Assembly: GCA_045537695.1 (NCBI GenBank)
Contig: JAZSQB010000020.1
Location: forward strand, 1-14,617
Source: RGIG2041 sp045537695
Lineage (GTDB): Bacteria > Bacillota > Clostridia > UBA1381 > UMGS1253
Length of the DNA stretch: 14,617 bases
Direction: 5' to 3'
Each line of letters opens with the position of its first letter. Within the stretch, counting starts at the first letter, position 1. A program made the position numbers and the translations under genes. A model generated the notes under the pieces. It was not told the DNA's origin. It saw only the letters and a program-made list of their open reading frames with translations, and searched no databases. Shown here piece after piece: positions 1 through 7,077 of this stretch.

Positions 1-2389
1 TTGTGCCGACAACTTCCCAGCCAAGTGCCTCAATTGTCGGCCATTCACCATGGAACGCTACGCTCTTTGCGTATACGGTAGCAGGTGCAGAAACCTTAAA
101 TGTTGTACCGTCGTTGGATGTCTCATACATCCACGCAAAGGCGGAGGTTTCCATACGAGCATTACCTTTATTGTCCGGTGTACCGATACCAACTAGATAC
201 TTGTCTAGAGTCGGTTTTGTTGCACCATTAGCAAACGCAATAGTGGAAAGCTTCTGTCCGCTTGGCGTGTTGGTTGCTTTAGCAGTCAGCATCAAGGTAG
301 CATCCGTTCTCTGATCACCATACTGCACAGCAACACGAGCAGCCTTGTTAGACGTACTAGTATATTGCTTACCAGCATTAAACGAATAAATGGTCGGATT
401 TTCGTCCTCGTACTTTACGGTGATTTCATACGCGGTGCCGCCAAGCTCTGCTTCCACAACCTTGTTATTTTCATCCATGGTTACGGTTACTGCTTCGCTT
501 GTGTTTGTGCCGTCTGTCACGGTAAAGGTTGCGGTAGCTGTACCGCGCGGTACCTCGATGACATAGTTTCCATCTGTAAGTGCTACTGTGTTGTCTGTCC
601 ACGTAGTCGCGTCCACATAAACTGCAGCCTTTGTGGTGGAAACGGTAGCGGTCAGCTCCGGCGGTGTTGCCTTCGTGAAGTTTACTGTGTATTCAACAGG
701 TTCGCCTGTTGTCGGCGTCAATGTAATTGTAACGCTGCCTGCATTTGCTGTGCTAAGGTCAAGCATTTCAGGAGATACGGTTACTTCCCCGCCTGTCGCC
801 GTTGCATTAACGGTTACGCTCTGTGCATTCCACGGAAGCGTCGGTGCATTAAAGGTCGTACCATCTCCAAAATCAACTGTCTCTGCGTCGCCGCCGTCAA
901 CAGTATAGGTTACTTCGCCAAGCGCAGCCTGCTCCGCTCCAAACTGAATTACGGCAAAGTTTGGTGCTTTACCAGTAGTATCGTTCGGGTACGGAACCTC
1001 TACCCATTCTCCCGCAGCAAATGTACGTTTGTATGTGGTTGTCAGCGCCTGCGGCACCACAACTGCGCCGCGCTTAGCACTGCCAGAGCTGGTATAGAAG
1101 CTGTACATAGTATACGGATGGTCTTCAGCAGAGCCAGGCGTTTCGGCATCATTGTCCTTACCCATAGCATATTTCCAGTCGCCATTTGCATCCAGGTTCG
1201 CGCTCGGCAGCTGCAGTGTCGTAGTTGTATGCGGATTGCTTGCATCTGTCGGCACTGCAAACCAGGATTCGTTCAGCGCGATACCGGTTGTGTACACACC
1301 TCCACTAGAATTTTTTGTAATGGTAAATGTCCCTTCTGCACCCTCTGTGGTCGGTGCAACATAGAGAAAGCCGTAGCTGCTTGGATACACTCTGTACGGA
1401 TTTGGCATTCTCGCACCTTCTACAACGAGTTCCCATGCCGCATGGTTTGTACCCGCATTACCAACTAAGTAAACCGTACCGGGCGCGGTTGCCTTAAATC
1501 TGTACGGCGCGCTGCCGCTCATATTACTTGCGTGCTCCAGACCGCCTGCATAACCCAGAACAACGCCGCCAAGCAATTCGGAGCCAACATCCATTACAAT
1601 ACGGGAACGGTTGGACATTATTTTCATTTCAGTCTGCTCGTAAAACGTATGGTCTCCGCCGTAGGTTGTATCGGTCTGCAGAACAGAGCCGTTGTCCAGG
1701 CTGTCTGTACGGATGTACTTTACTGCGTTTATATATCTTGTGTTTCTGGTCGCATTGGCGTCCAAGCTTATACGCAGCGGATTACCTTCAATCTCAATGG
1801 CGATATCGCCGTCGATACCTTCTTTTTGTAATGTGTAATCAGCTTTTACAGTTGCGTCTGCCCAGTCAAAGGTCTTGATATATCTCTGATATACCTTTGC
1901 AGATGCACTTGTCAAGTCTGCAACAGGCGTATTGGAATATGCAAAACGCAATTCATACACTGTGTTCGTTTCAAGCTTTGCTTTGTCCGCTGTAATCGTA
2001 ACATCGAACGCATTGCCAGCAAAGCTCTCCGAGCCGATAGCGACCTGCGTTGCCACCATCTGCTCCGCATCAAAGGGATCTGCTGTAAAGGTATCTACCG
2101 GTGCAATCGCCCAGGTAAGTGTACCTGCCTCTGCACTGGTTGTACCTGCGAGGTGAATCCGAATGCCATCTTCAATATCCACCCACTTCGCCACGTCAGC
2201 TGTTGTAGCTGCGCTAAGCGGTACTTCATTGTTCAACAGTTCATCTGTGAGTGTGATTTCGCCTGTTACAGCAGCACCGGCGTCCGTCGTAACGCCGCTA
2301 TCATAATCAGCGAACACGCCTGTTGAACAAAGCATTGTGAGCGCTAAAAGCACGGACAATGCTTTTGACAAAAACTTTGTCTTTGTCAT
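1..2389 (-). CDS. Large secreted beta-rich surface protein, 3' end outside the window
   Basis: The frame is open from the ATG at 2389-2387 to the left edge (796 codons, no stop). I translated most of it codon by codon, including all of 661-2389. The start has an AAGGAGGAG ribosome-binding site just upstream. Residues 1-27 form a classic signal peptide: basic MTKTK, a hydrophobic core, and a cleavage site after VFA. The mature part is rich in Thr, Ala, Val and Gly with very little Cys, as in extended bacterial surface proteins. Residues about 491-574 (GEVTYTV to YTVNFTK) resemble a cadherin-like beta-sandwich repeat, with the usual ending of a TITLTPTTGE-type strand followed by EYTVNF. I see no catalytic motif. 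The anchoring region (LPXTG, dockerin, SLH or similar) would lie outside the window. It is transcribed alone from a promoter near 2742-2769 through a long structured leader. Function is unknown; adhesion or an envelope role is a guess. Confidence 0.88.
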   Translation of the reverse strand, partial: MTKTKFLSKALSVLLALTMLCSTGVFADYDSGVTTDAGAAVTGEITLTDELLNNEVPLSAATTADVAKWVDIEDGIRIHLAGTTSAEAGTLTWAIAPVDTFTADPFDAEQMVATQVAIGSESFAGNAFDVTITADKAKLETNTVYELRFAYSNTPVADLTSASAKVYQRYIKTFDWADATVKADYTLQKEGIDGDIAIEIEGNPLRISLDANATRNTRYINAVKYIRTDSLDNGSVLQTDTTYGGDHTFYEQTEMKIMSNRSRIVMDVGSELLGGVVLGYAGGLEHASNMSGSAPYRFKATAPGTVYLVGNAGTNHAAWELVVEGARMPNPYRVYPSSYGFLYVAPTTEGAEGTFTITKNSSGGVYTTGIALNESWFAVPTDASNPHTTTTLQLPSANLDANGDWKYAMGKDNDAETPGSAEDHPYTMYSFYTSSGSAKRGAVVVPQALTTTYKRTFAAGEWVEVPYPNDTTGKAPNFAVIQFGAEQAALGEVTYTVDGGDAETVDFGDGTTFNAPTLPWNAQSVTVNATATGGEVTVSPEMLDLSTANAGSVTITLTPTTGEPVEYTVNFTKATPPELTATVSTTKAAVYVDATTWTDNTVALTDGNYVIEVPRGTATATFTVTDGTNTSEAVTVTMDENNKVVEAELGGTAYEITVKYEDENPTIYSFNAGKQYTSTSNKAARVAVQYGDQRTDATLMLTAKATNTPSGQKLSTIAFANGATKPTLDKYLVGIGTPDNKGNARMETSAFAWMYETSNDGTTFKVSAPATVYAKSVAFHGEWPTIEALGWEVVGT

Positions 2390-2470
2390 ATGGTTTCTCC
2401 TCCTTTTAATAAAAAAACTTAAAATTTTTTCGATATAGCCGATAGTTTCAAATGAAAGCGGCATGTGAAG

Positions 2471-2590
2471 GGAATCCCTCCGTCATTTTCTGGCGAAAAT
2501 GCCACCTCCCTTTAGACAAGGGAGGCTGAAATCCTTGCACCAAGGCCCCTTGCCTAAAGGGGGCTGTCAGCAAAGCTAGCTGGGGGATTC
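2471..2590. repeat. Dispersed hairpin-rich repeat, copy A
   Basis: This is a 120-bp element bounded by an inverted terminal pair, GGAATCCCTCC at the left and GGGGGATTC at the right. Inside are two hairpins: CTCCCTTTAGACAAGGGAG, and a C-rich/G-rich pair around TTGCCTAAA. It aligns almost end to end with copy B at 3841-3957, differing mainly in the first 40 bp. It encodes no protein. I recall this kind of sequence as a common interspersed repeat (MITE/REP-like) in gut Clostridia. No clear target-site duplication is visible. It lies inside the predicted leader of the surface protein gene. Confidence 0.8.
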
Positions 2591-2735
2591 TGCATACAAA
2601 GCTGCATCACATTCCATTCCCATTGGAAACCACCGTCTATACCAGAGATATTGTCTCTGCAAGAGAGAGACTGTCCGTCAACGCCCATATAGACCGTAGC
2701 TTCCCTAACTACGGCCTAAGATGTCATAATCTTGT
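2590..2735 (-). promoter_or_regulatory. Structured 5' leader of the surface protein gene, unidentified
   Basis: Several complementary segments lie between the predicted transcription start and the repeat copy. CCGTAG (2694-2699) pairs with CTACGG (2709-2714). GTCTATA (2635-2641) pairs with TATAGAC (2688-2694), enclosing about 46 nt. Inside, TCTCT at 2654-2658 can pair either with AGAGA at 2644-2648 or, as part of GTCTCT (2653-2658), with AGAGAC at 2666-2671; the two choices exclude each other. I do not recognise a known riboswitch class, and specifically see no c-di-GMP-I pattern. Part of this stretch may instead be an additional piece of the neighbouring dispersed repeat. Confidence 0.4.
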
Positions 2736-2741
2736 AACATA

Positions 2742-2769
2742 ATTGTACCACAATTCAAACATTTTGCAA
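2742..2769 (-). promoter_or_regulatory. SigA-type promoter of the surface protein gene
   Basis: Read on the minus strand, a TTGCAA -35 box (2764-2769) is followed after 16 bases by TACAAT (2742-2747). The -10 is preceded by TGG, which gives an extended -10 (TGnTACAAT). The sequence upstream of the -35 is A+T-rich, as in an UP element. Transcription would start near 2735, leaving about 345 nt of leader before the ATG at 2389. The match to consensus is seen directly; use of the promoter is inferred. Confidence 0.6.
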
Positions 2770-2886
2770 GTCTAAAAATGTATTTTAGCGCGCCGGATTT
2801 TATTTTTGTTAATTTTATACAATTAAATATATGCCTTTTTGTGCATATTGCATCGCGTAGCGGAAATGGATTGTAGGTTTCCCCCT

Positions 2887-3777
2887 TCACAGCAATACAC
2901 TTATATATAAATAGGAAAGAACTGCCTGCAAAAGCTTTCCTGTCACGCAGGCGGACATACGCAAGTCCGTGTCAGACAAAATACCGGCAAGCTGCAAATG
3001 TACGCTTGCGCCGCCAAAGCCAAGTACCAGGGACAAAAGCCGCGTTTTGTCTGCAGGCGGTATGGAAAGCGCGCAGATGCTGCTGCAGCCGTTTGTCATT
3101 TCCAATACAGCACGCAAAAACAGCTTGTCCGGCAAAAAAGCAAGCAAAACGGCAAAAAACACCGTAAAACCGCAGACATAGCCAATGTTTGTGACCGCGG
3201 CGTGCATACTTTCCGACAAAGCCTGCCCAAATGGCGCAGCGCAAAAGACAGCACGTGCATACGGGCGCGGTTTTTCATGCGGCAGGTAAAACCGATACAG
3301 CACCCCCACCGTCAACGCCGCAAGGATGTGGCAAAGGTAGAGTATCCATCCGGCGCGCGCGTTCTTTAAAAGTACACTGCCCACCGTACCGAGCACAAAC
3401 ACGGGTCCGGCATTATTGCAAAAGGCGAGCAAACGCTCCGCCTCTGCTTTGCCAATACTTCCGCGCTGATACAGGGTTTTCACGCATACCGCACCGACGG
3501 GATAGCCGCTGATAAACCCCAACAGCAGCGCAGATGCACCGCTGCCACTAACGCAAAATAGCTTTGGCAGCAGACGCGAAAACGGCTTTGCCAGTGCTTC
3601 GGCAAGTCCCAAACGTAAAAGCAGTCCCGACAGTACAAAAAACACGAACAGCGACGGCAAAAGCGCATCCGCGCATAGCGCAAGCGCCGCGCGCGCCGCA
3701 GAAATGCTTTCAGACGAATACAGACACACGCAAACGGTAAACGCCACCGTCAAAAGCAAAAGAATTTTATGTTTCAT
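2887..3777 (-). CDS. ylbJ: YlbJ-like sporulation integral membrane protein
   Basis: This 296-aa polytopic membrane protein has the Gate/nucleoside-recognition fold pattern. Three segments match YlbJ well: ALLPSLFVFFVLSGLL (about 38-53), GFISGYPVGA (87-96) and FCNNAGPVFVLGTVG (119-133). In B. subtilis YlbJ (SpoVV) is needed for dipicolinic acid uptake across the outer forespore membrane; that role is carried over by family only. I chose ATG 3777 because GAGGTG lies 5 bases upstream. The frame extends 11 codons further to a TTG at 3810, but that start has no ribosome-binding site. The protein is shorter than the roughly 400-aa Bacillus version. The gene runs opposite to yqfC and lies between two direct repeats. 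I see no convincing terminator after its TGA. Confidence 0.85.
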   Translation of the reverse strand: MKHKILLLLTVAFTVCVCLYSSESISAARAALALCADALLPSLFVFFVLSGLLLRLGLAEALAKPFSRLLPKLFCVSGSGASALLLGFISGYPVGAVCVKTLYQRGSIGKAEAERLLAFCNNAGPVFVLGTVGSVLLKNARAGWILYLCHILAALTVGVLYRFYLPHEKPRPYARAVFCAAPFGQALSESMHAAVTNIGYVCGFTVFFAVLLAFLPDKLFLRAVLEMTNGCSSICALSIPPADKTRLLSLVLGFGGASVHLQLAGILSDTDLRMSACVTGKLLQAVLSYLYISVLL

Positions 3778-3840
3778 ACAAGCACCTCGGTTATGTATAT
3801 GCGCTGGCAATCATATAAATTACATTGTAGGGGCACAACA

Positions 3841-3957
3841 GGAATCCCTCCACCACCTTCGGTGGTCCCCCTCCCTTTAGGCAAGGGAGGCTAAAATCCG
3901 TGCACCAAGGCCCCCTTTGCCTAAAGGGGGCTGTCAGCGCAGCTGACTGGGGGATTC
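3841..3957. repeat. Dispersed hairpin-rich repeat, copy B
   Basis: This is the second copy of the element at 2471-2590, in the same orientation (117 bp). It has the same terminal pair GGAATCCCTCC/GGGGGATTC and the same internal hairpins: CTCCCTTTAGGCAAGGGAG and CCCCCTTTGCCTAAAGGGGG. An extra small hairpin, ACCACCTTCGGTGGT, fills the variable left part. It occupies most of the gap between the divergent genes ylbJ and yqfC, so promoters of either gene may overlap it. No target-site duplication is clear. Confidence 0.82.
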
Positions 3958-3980
3958 TTCTCATATTCCTGCCATAACCC

Positions 3981-3995
3981 GAGGTGATACCTATC
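3981..3995 (+). promoter_or_regulatory. yqfC ribosome-binding site that implies a non-canonical ATC start
   Basis: GAGGTGAT at 3981-3988 is an 8-base perfect match to the anti-Shine-Dalgarno complement. The only database-style start, GTG at 3984-3986, lies inside this motif and has no ribosome-binding site of its own. At the normal distance (6 bases after GAGGTG) stands ATC at 3993-3995, followed by Lys-Asn-Lys-Lys codons typical of a new N-terminus. Either translation starts at ATC, or an ATG has mutated or been misread there. Confidence 0.5.
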
Positions 3996-4295
3996 AAAAA
4001 CAAAAAATCCAAACCGCTGAAAAAATCGTTGCTGGAACGCACAAGCGAATCCATCGACCTGCCGAAAACACTGACGATGCAGCTGCCGCGCCTGATTTTT
4101 ACCGGACACCGCGAGGTATATATTGAAAATTTTCGCGGTATTTTAGAATATGGCGCCGAGTGCATCCGCATTGCAACGGCGGCAAAAAGCCTTTGCATCT
4201 GCGGGCGCGCACTCACCATCAAAAGCATCGCCAGTGAGGAAATCACAATTGAGGGCGATTTATCCTCGGTGACTTTCGAAGGGAGTGCAGACTGA
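3984..4295 (+). CDS. yqfC: Sporulation protein YqfC
   Basis: This is a small soluble protein of up to 103 aa. The central segment (IDLPKTLTMQLPRLIFTG, then VYIENFRGILEY) and the C-terminal CGRALTIKS...EITIEGDLSSVTFE match the YqfC family as I know it from B. subtilis. YqfC is a sporulation protein of unknown biochemical role, nearly always encoded directly before yqfD. Here its TGA overlaps the yqfD ATG by one base (TGATG), so the two are translationally coupled. The N-terminus is Lys-rich (KNKKSKPLKK). The start is uncertain: GTG 3984 is given, but ATC 3993 is better placed relative to the ribosome-binding site (100 aa). No promoter is evident in the 26 bp between the repeat copy and the gene. 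Confidence 0.87.
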   Translation: MIPIKNKKSKPLKKSLLERTSESIDLPKTLTMQLPRLIFTGHREVYIENFRGILEYGAECIRIATAAKSLCICGRALTIKSIASEEITIEGDLSSVTFEGSAD

Positions 4296-5488
4296 TGGTT
4301 TTACGGTTGATACACTATCTGCGCGGCTATGTGTCGCTTCTGTTGTCTGGACAGTTTTTAGAGCGTTTTTTTAATATTTGTATGCACCGCGGCATTTTTT
4401 TGTGGGACATTCGCCGCCAAGGCAGCGATAGCGCACGTGTTTCTATGAGTCTGCGCGCATTTAAGACGCTGCCGCCCATTGCCCGCAAAACTCGCACCCG
4501 CGTAAAAATTTTAAAAAAGAGCGGTCTGCCCATTCGCCTTGCAGCTTACAAAAAACGCACCTTTTTTTTGCTCGGTCTCTTGCTCGCTGTCTCATTTTTG
4601 TATGCGTCCTCCCTGTTTATCTGGTCGGTAGAGCTTGTCGGTGCGCTGCCTGAGCACGAAAGCACAATCCGCACCATACTTGCCGAAAACGGCGTATATC
4701 CCGGCGCGTACAAACGGCGGCTGCAGGTGGACAAAATTAAAAATGATGCGCTAGCGAAACTCGACAACTTAAGCTGGCTCTGGGTGGACGTGCGCGGCTG
4801 CCGCGCAACGGTGCGCGTGCAGGAAAAACGGCCTGCACCCGAAATTTTATCCACCGACCCGTGCGATATTATTGCGCTGTGCGACGGGGTGATTGCCGAA
4901 ATCCACGCGACCGAGGGACATAAGGCAGTCAAGGTCGGCGACACGGTGCGCAAAGGACAGCTCCTCATCAGTGCGGTGATGCCGTCCGAGCGCATCAATG
5001 CGCGATGGGTGCATGCCGCCGGCGTTGTGTATGCACGAACGTGGTATGAAGAAAGCATAAACGTGCCGCTGACAGAGACGAAAAAAATTTTCACGGGCGA
5101 AACAAAAACGCAGCGCACACTCTTCCTCGGTAAATGGGCCTTACCGCTCTCCTCCGGCAAGTCTGCCTACACGCACGCAGAGCGTACAAAGCAACGGCAC
5201 GACTGGTGTTTATTCGGCATCTACACCGGCATTTCCTATCAATCGGAAACAATTGCGCAATACAAGCCGGAAACAGTTGCTCTCCCGAAGGATAAGGCTG
5301 TGCAAGCCGCCGAGGCGGTGCTGGATGCGCGCATTGCAGATGCGCTGTGCGACAAAGACGGGGTGCGTACAGATGTGCGCACCGATGTAATTGAAAACAC
5401 AGACGGCACGCTGACGGTTGTGCGTACGGCGGAATATAAAGAGCAGATTGGCGTGGAGGTGGGGGTGGAAAAGAAGGCTTCCCCTTGA
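4295..5488 (+). CDS. yqfD: Sporulation protein YqfD
   Basis: This 397-aa membrane protein belongs to the YqfD family. The N-terminal ~85 residues are basic and carry the RGYVSLLLSGQFLERFFNIC...GIFLWDI block typical of the family. One transmembrane helix lies at about 89-110. A long extracytoplasmic domain follows, with a hybrid/lipoyl-like turn (VRKGQLLISAVMP, about 224-236) as expected for YqfD. YqfD is induced in the mother cell during sporulation in Bacillus, and its precise role is not settled. It overlaps yqfC by one base. The end is odd: the last codons (AAG GCT TCC CCT TGA) run into a 7-bp hairpin, and the TGA sits in the loop. The extreme C-terminus may therefore derive from an inserted repeat fragment. 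Confidence 0.9.
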   Translation: MVLRLIHYLRGYVSLLLSGQFLERFFNICMHRGIFLWDIRRQGSDSARVSMSLRAFKTLPPIARKTRTRVKILKKSGLPIRLAAYKKRTFFLLGLLLAVSFLYASSLFIWSVELVGALPEHESTIRTILAENGVYPGAYKRRLQVDKIKNDALAKLDNLSWLWVDVRGCRATVRVQEKRPAPEILSTDPCDIIALCDGVIAEIHATEGHKAVKVGDTVRKGQLLISAVMPSERINARWVHAAGVVYARTWYEESINVPLTETKKIFTGETKTQRTLFLGKWALPLSSGKSAYTHAERTKQRHDWCLFGIYTGISYQSETIAQYKPETVALPKDKAVQAAEAVLDARIADALCDKDGVRTDVRTDVIENTDGTLTVVRTAEYKEQIGVEVGVEKKASP

Positions 5489-5495
5489 GGGGAAG
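5478..5495. repeat. Hairpin enclosing the yqfD stop codon, possible repeat remnant
   Basis: CTTCCCC (5478-5484) and GGGGAAG (5489-5495) form a perfect 7-bp stem around TTGA; the yqfD TGA is 5486-5488. No T-run follows, so it is not a standard terminator. The sequence resembles a piece of the hairpin-rich repeats common in these genomes, though it does not match copies A and B here in detail. It might slow transcription, protect the yqfCD mRNA end or do nothing. Confidence 0.45.
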
Positions 5496-5524
5496 GCACT
5501 ATACTGCATTTTCTAAAAAAACTA

Positions 5525-5553
5525 TTGCTACTTCCGGCAAAAACGTTTATAAT
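5525..5553 (+). promoter_or_regulatory. SigA-type promoter of phoH
   Basis: TTGCTA (5525-5530) and a perfect TATAAT (5548-5553) are separated by exactly 17 bases. Transcription would start near 5560, about 33 nt before the preferred phoH start at 5593. This suggests that phoH and the following genes form a unit separate from the sporulation genes yqfC and yqfD. Confidence 0.72.
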
Positions 5554-5592
5554 ATAAGATAGATATTTATTTTTACCAAGGAAGTGACGTTT

Positions 5593-6582
5593 GTGACGGA
5601 AATGCTTTTTTCGCTCCCGTCGGATGTGGATGTGTCGGCACTGTTTGGCAGCTTCGACTGCAACATCCGGCTGATGGAAAAACAGCTCAATGTAAAAATT
5701 TTAAGCCGCGAAGATGAGCTGAAGGTCATCGGCGAGGGCGGCAATGTGGAAAATGCACGCAAGGTGCTGCGCAGTCTTTGCGAGTACATCCAGCGCGGCG
5801 AAGTTTTAAATGAACAGAATATTCTCTACACCATTTCGATGGTGGAGGACGGGCTGGAGCAGACGCTCGGCAAAATCGGCGACGATGTCGTGTGCATCAG
5901 CGCCAAGGGCAAGCCGATTAAATCCAAGACCGTCGGACAGAAAAAATATATTGAAGCGGTGAAAAAGAGCGTCATCACCTTTGGCATCGGCCCTGCCGGT
6001 ACGGGTAAAACCTACCTGGCGGTTGCCGCCGCCGTGATGGCATTCCGCAACAAGGAGGTCAGCCGCATTATTTTAACGCGCCCTGCCGTGGAAGCCGGCG
6101 AAAAGCTCGGTTTTCTGCCGGGCGATTTGCAGATGAAGGTTGACCCGTATCTGCGTCCGCTCTACGATGCGATGTATGATATGCTCGGCGCGGACAGTTA
6201 TCAGAAGTATTTAGAGCGCGGTATGATTGAGGTCGCACCGCTCGCGTATATGCGCGGCCGCACGCTCGACGATGCGTTCATCATCTTAGATGAGGCGCAA
6301 AACACCACGCCGGAGCAGATGAAAATGTTTTTGACCCGCATCGGCTTTGGCTCCCGTGCGGTCGTGACCGGCGATATCACGCAGATTGACCTGCCGGACG
6401 GCAAAAAGTCGGGGCTTAAAGAGGCTGTGAAGATTTTAAAAAACATTGACGATATCGAATTTTGCTATCTGACGGAGAAGGACGTTGTCCGCCATCCGCT
6501 CGTACAAAAGATTATCAAGGCGTACGAAAAGGCGGAAATGGAAAAGGAACGCAAGCGCACAGAGCAGCAAAACAGGAGATAA
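5593..6582 (+). CDS. phoH: PhoH family P-loop ATPase
   Basis: This 329-aa cytoplasmic protein has the PhoH (PhoH-like/YbeZ) layout. It starts with an N-terminal KH-like region (about 20-70). The P-loop ATPase follows, with Walker A GPAGTGKT at 133-140, then LTRPAVEAGEKLGFLPG, and Walker B FIILDEAQ with D233 and E234. TGDITQIDLP comes after that. PhoH proteins are predicted RNA-linked ATPases, associated with YbeY in RNA/ribosome metabolism, consistent with ybeY being next. I chose GTG 5593 because AAGGAAG (5578-5584) is 8 bases upstream. An in-frame GTG at 5584 overlaps that site and would give 332 aa. The C-terminus is a charged Lys/Glu/Arg tail. The gene ends 2 bases before the ybeY ATG. 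Confidence 0.95.
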   Translation: MTEMLFSLPSDVDVSALFGSFDCNIRLMEKQLNVKILSREDELKVIGEGGNVENARKVLRSLCEYIQRGEVLNEQNILYTISMVEDGLEQTLGKIGDDVVCISAKGKPIKSKTVGQKKYIEAVKKSVITFGIGPAGTGKTYLAVAAAVMAFRNKEVSRIILTRPAVEAGEKLGFLPGDLQMKVDPYLRPLYDAMYDMLGADSYQKYLERGMIEVAPLAYMRGRTLDDAFIILDEAQNTTPEQMKMFLTRIGFGSRAVVTGDITQIDLPDGKKSGLKEAVKILKNIDDIEFCYLTEKDVVRHPLVQKIIKAYEKAEMEKERKRTEQQNRR

Positions 6583-6584
6583 AT

Positions 6585-7073
6585 ATGAAGGCAGACGTTA
6601 TTTTTGAAAACAATCAGGACAAGATAGAAATCGCGGACGGGCTCTATGATTTAATCGAGCGCGTGGCAGATACGGTGCTGGAGCAGGAAAATTTCCCCGA
6701 AGCTTGTGAGGTTTCGGTACTGTTCGTCGATGACGAGGAAATCCGCACCTACAACCTCGAGCACCGCGGCATCGACAAGACAACAGACGTGCTCTCCTTC
6801 CCGATGCTTGAATATGACGAAGACGGCGAAATCGTAAGCGAAGACGTTGGCTTCGGCGATGTGCTTTTGCTTGGCGACATTGTACTGAGCTTAGAGCACG
6901 CGCAGGCGCAGGCGCAGGAATACGGACATTCCTTTGAGCGCGAGGTCGGCTTTTTGACGGCGCACTCGATGCTCCATTTGCTCGGCTATGACCACGAAGA
7001 CGATGAGGCAAGCCGTCTATGTATGCGTGAAAAAGAAGAAAAGGCACTCAGTGCGCTTAACTTAACGAGGTAA
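6585..7073 (+). CDS. ybeY: YbeY endoribonuclease / rRNA maturation factor
   Basis: This 162-aa protein carries the zinc-site signature of the YbeY (UPF0054) family: HSMLHLLGYDH, with histidines 127, 131 and 137. Upstream is the family block NLEHRGIDKTTDVLSFP (about 58-74), then GDIVLS. YbeY is a metal-dependent single-strand RNase involved in 16S rRNA 3'-end maturation and ribosome quality control. The start is ATG 6585, with AGGAG 6 bases upstream. A longer frame from 6462 overlaps phoH and is rejected. The coding strand contains GCGCAG three times in a row near 6901, giving AQAQAQ, a small repeat not expected to affect the active site. It sits 4 bases from era; the dgkA and cdd genes usual between the two in Bacillus are missing. 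Confidence 0.96.
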   Translation: MKADVIFENNQDKIEIADGLYDLIERVADTVLEQENFPEACEVSVLFVDDEEIRTYNLEHRGIDKTTDVLSFPMLEYDEDGEIVSEDVGFGDVLLLGDIVLSLEHAQAQAQEYGHSFEREVGFLTAHSMLHLLGYDHEDDEASRLCMREKEEKALSALNLTR

Positions 7074-7077
7074 GACT

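Noticed and set aside
365..1468. Long plus-strand frame (367 codons) opposite the surface protein
   Set aside because: The product is Cys/Arg-rich with no domain or ribosome-binding site, and it lies fully antisense to a minus-strand frame with signal peptide, strong ribosome-binding site and normal composition.
2635..2716. Known riboswitch in the surface gene leader (c-di-GMP-I checked in particular)
   Set aside because: The conserved loops of that class are not present on the minus strand; the region is reported only as an unidentified structured leader.
2705..2890. 61-codon minus-strand frame after ylbJ
   Set aside because: No recognisable motif or good start; it overlaps the predicted promoter of the surface protein gene and the end of ylbJ.
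3778..3810. TTG extension of ylbJ by 11 codons
   Set aside because: It has no ribosome-binding site, whereas the ATG at 3777 has GAGGTG at the right distance inside this very stretch.
3959..3983. SigE-type promoter before yqfC (TCATATT then CATAA)
   Set aside because: The two boxes are only about 6 bases apart, far too close for a SigE promoter.
3791..4246. 151-codon minus-strand frame across repeat copy B and yqfC
   Set aside because: It reads through the repeat and antisense to yqfC, a recognised gene; no protein family resemblance.
6598..7047. 149-codon minus-strand frame opposite ybeY
   Set aside because: Arg/Pro-rich antisense shadow of a gene with an intact zinc-site motif.
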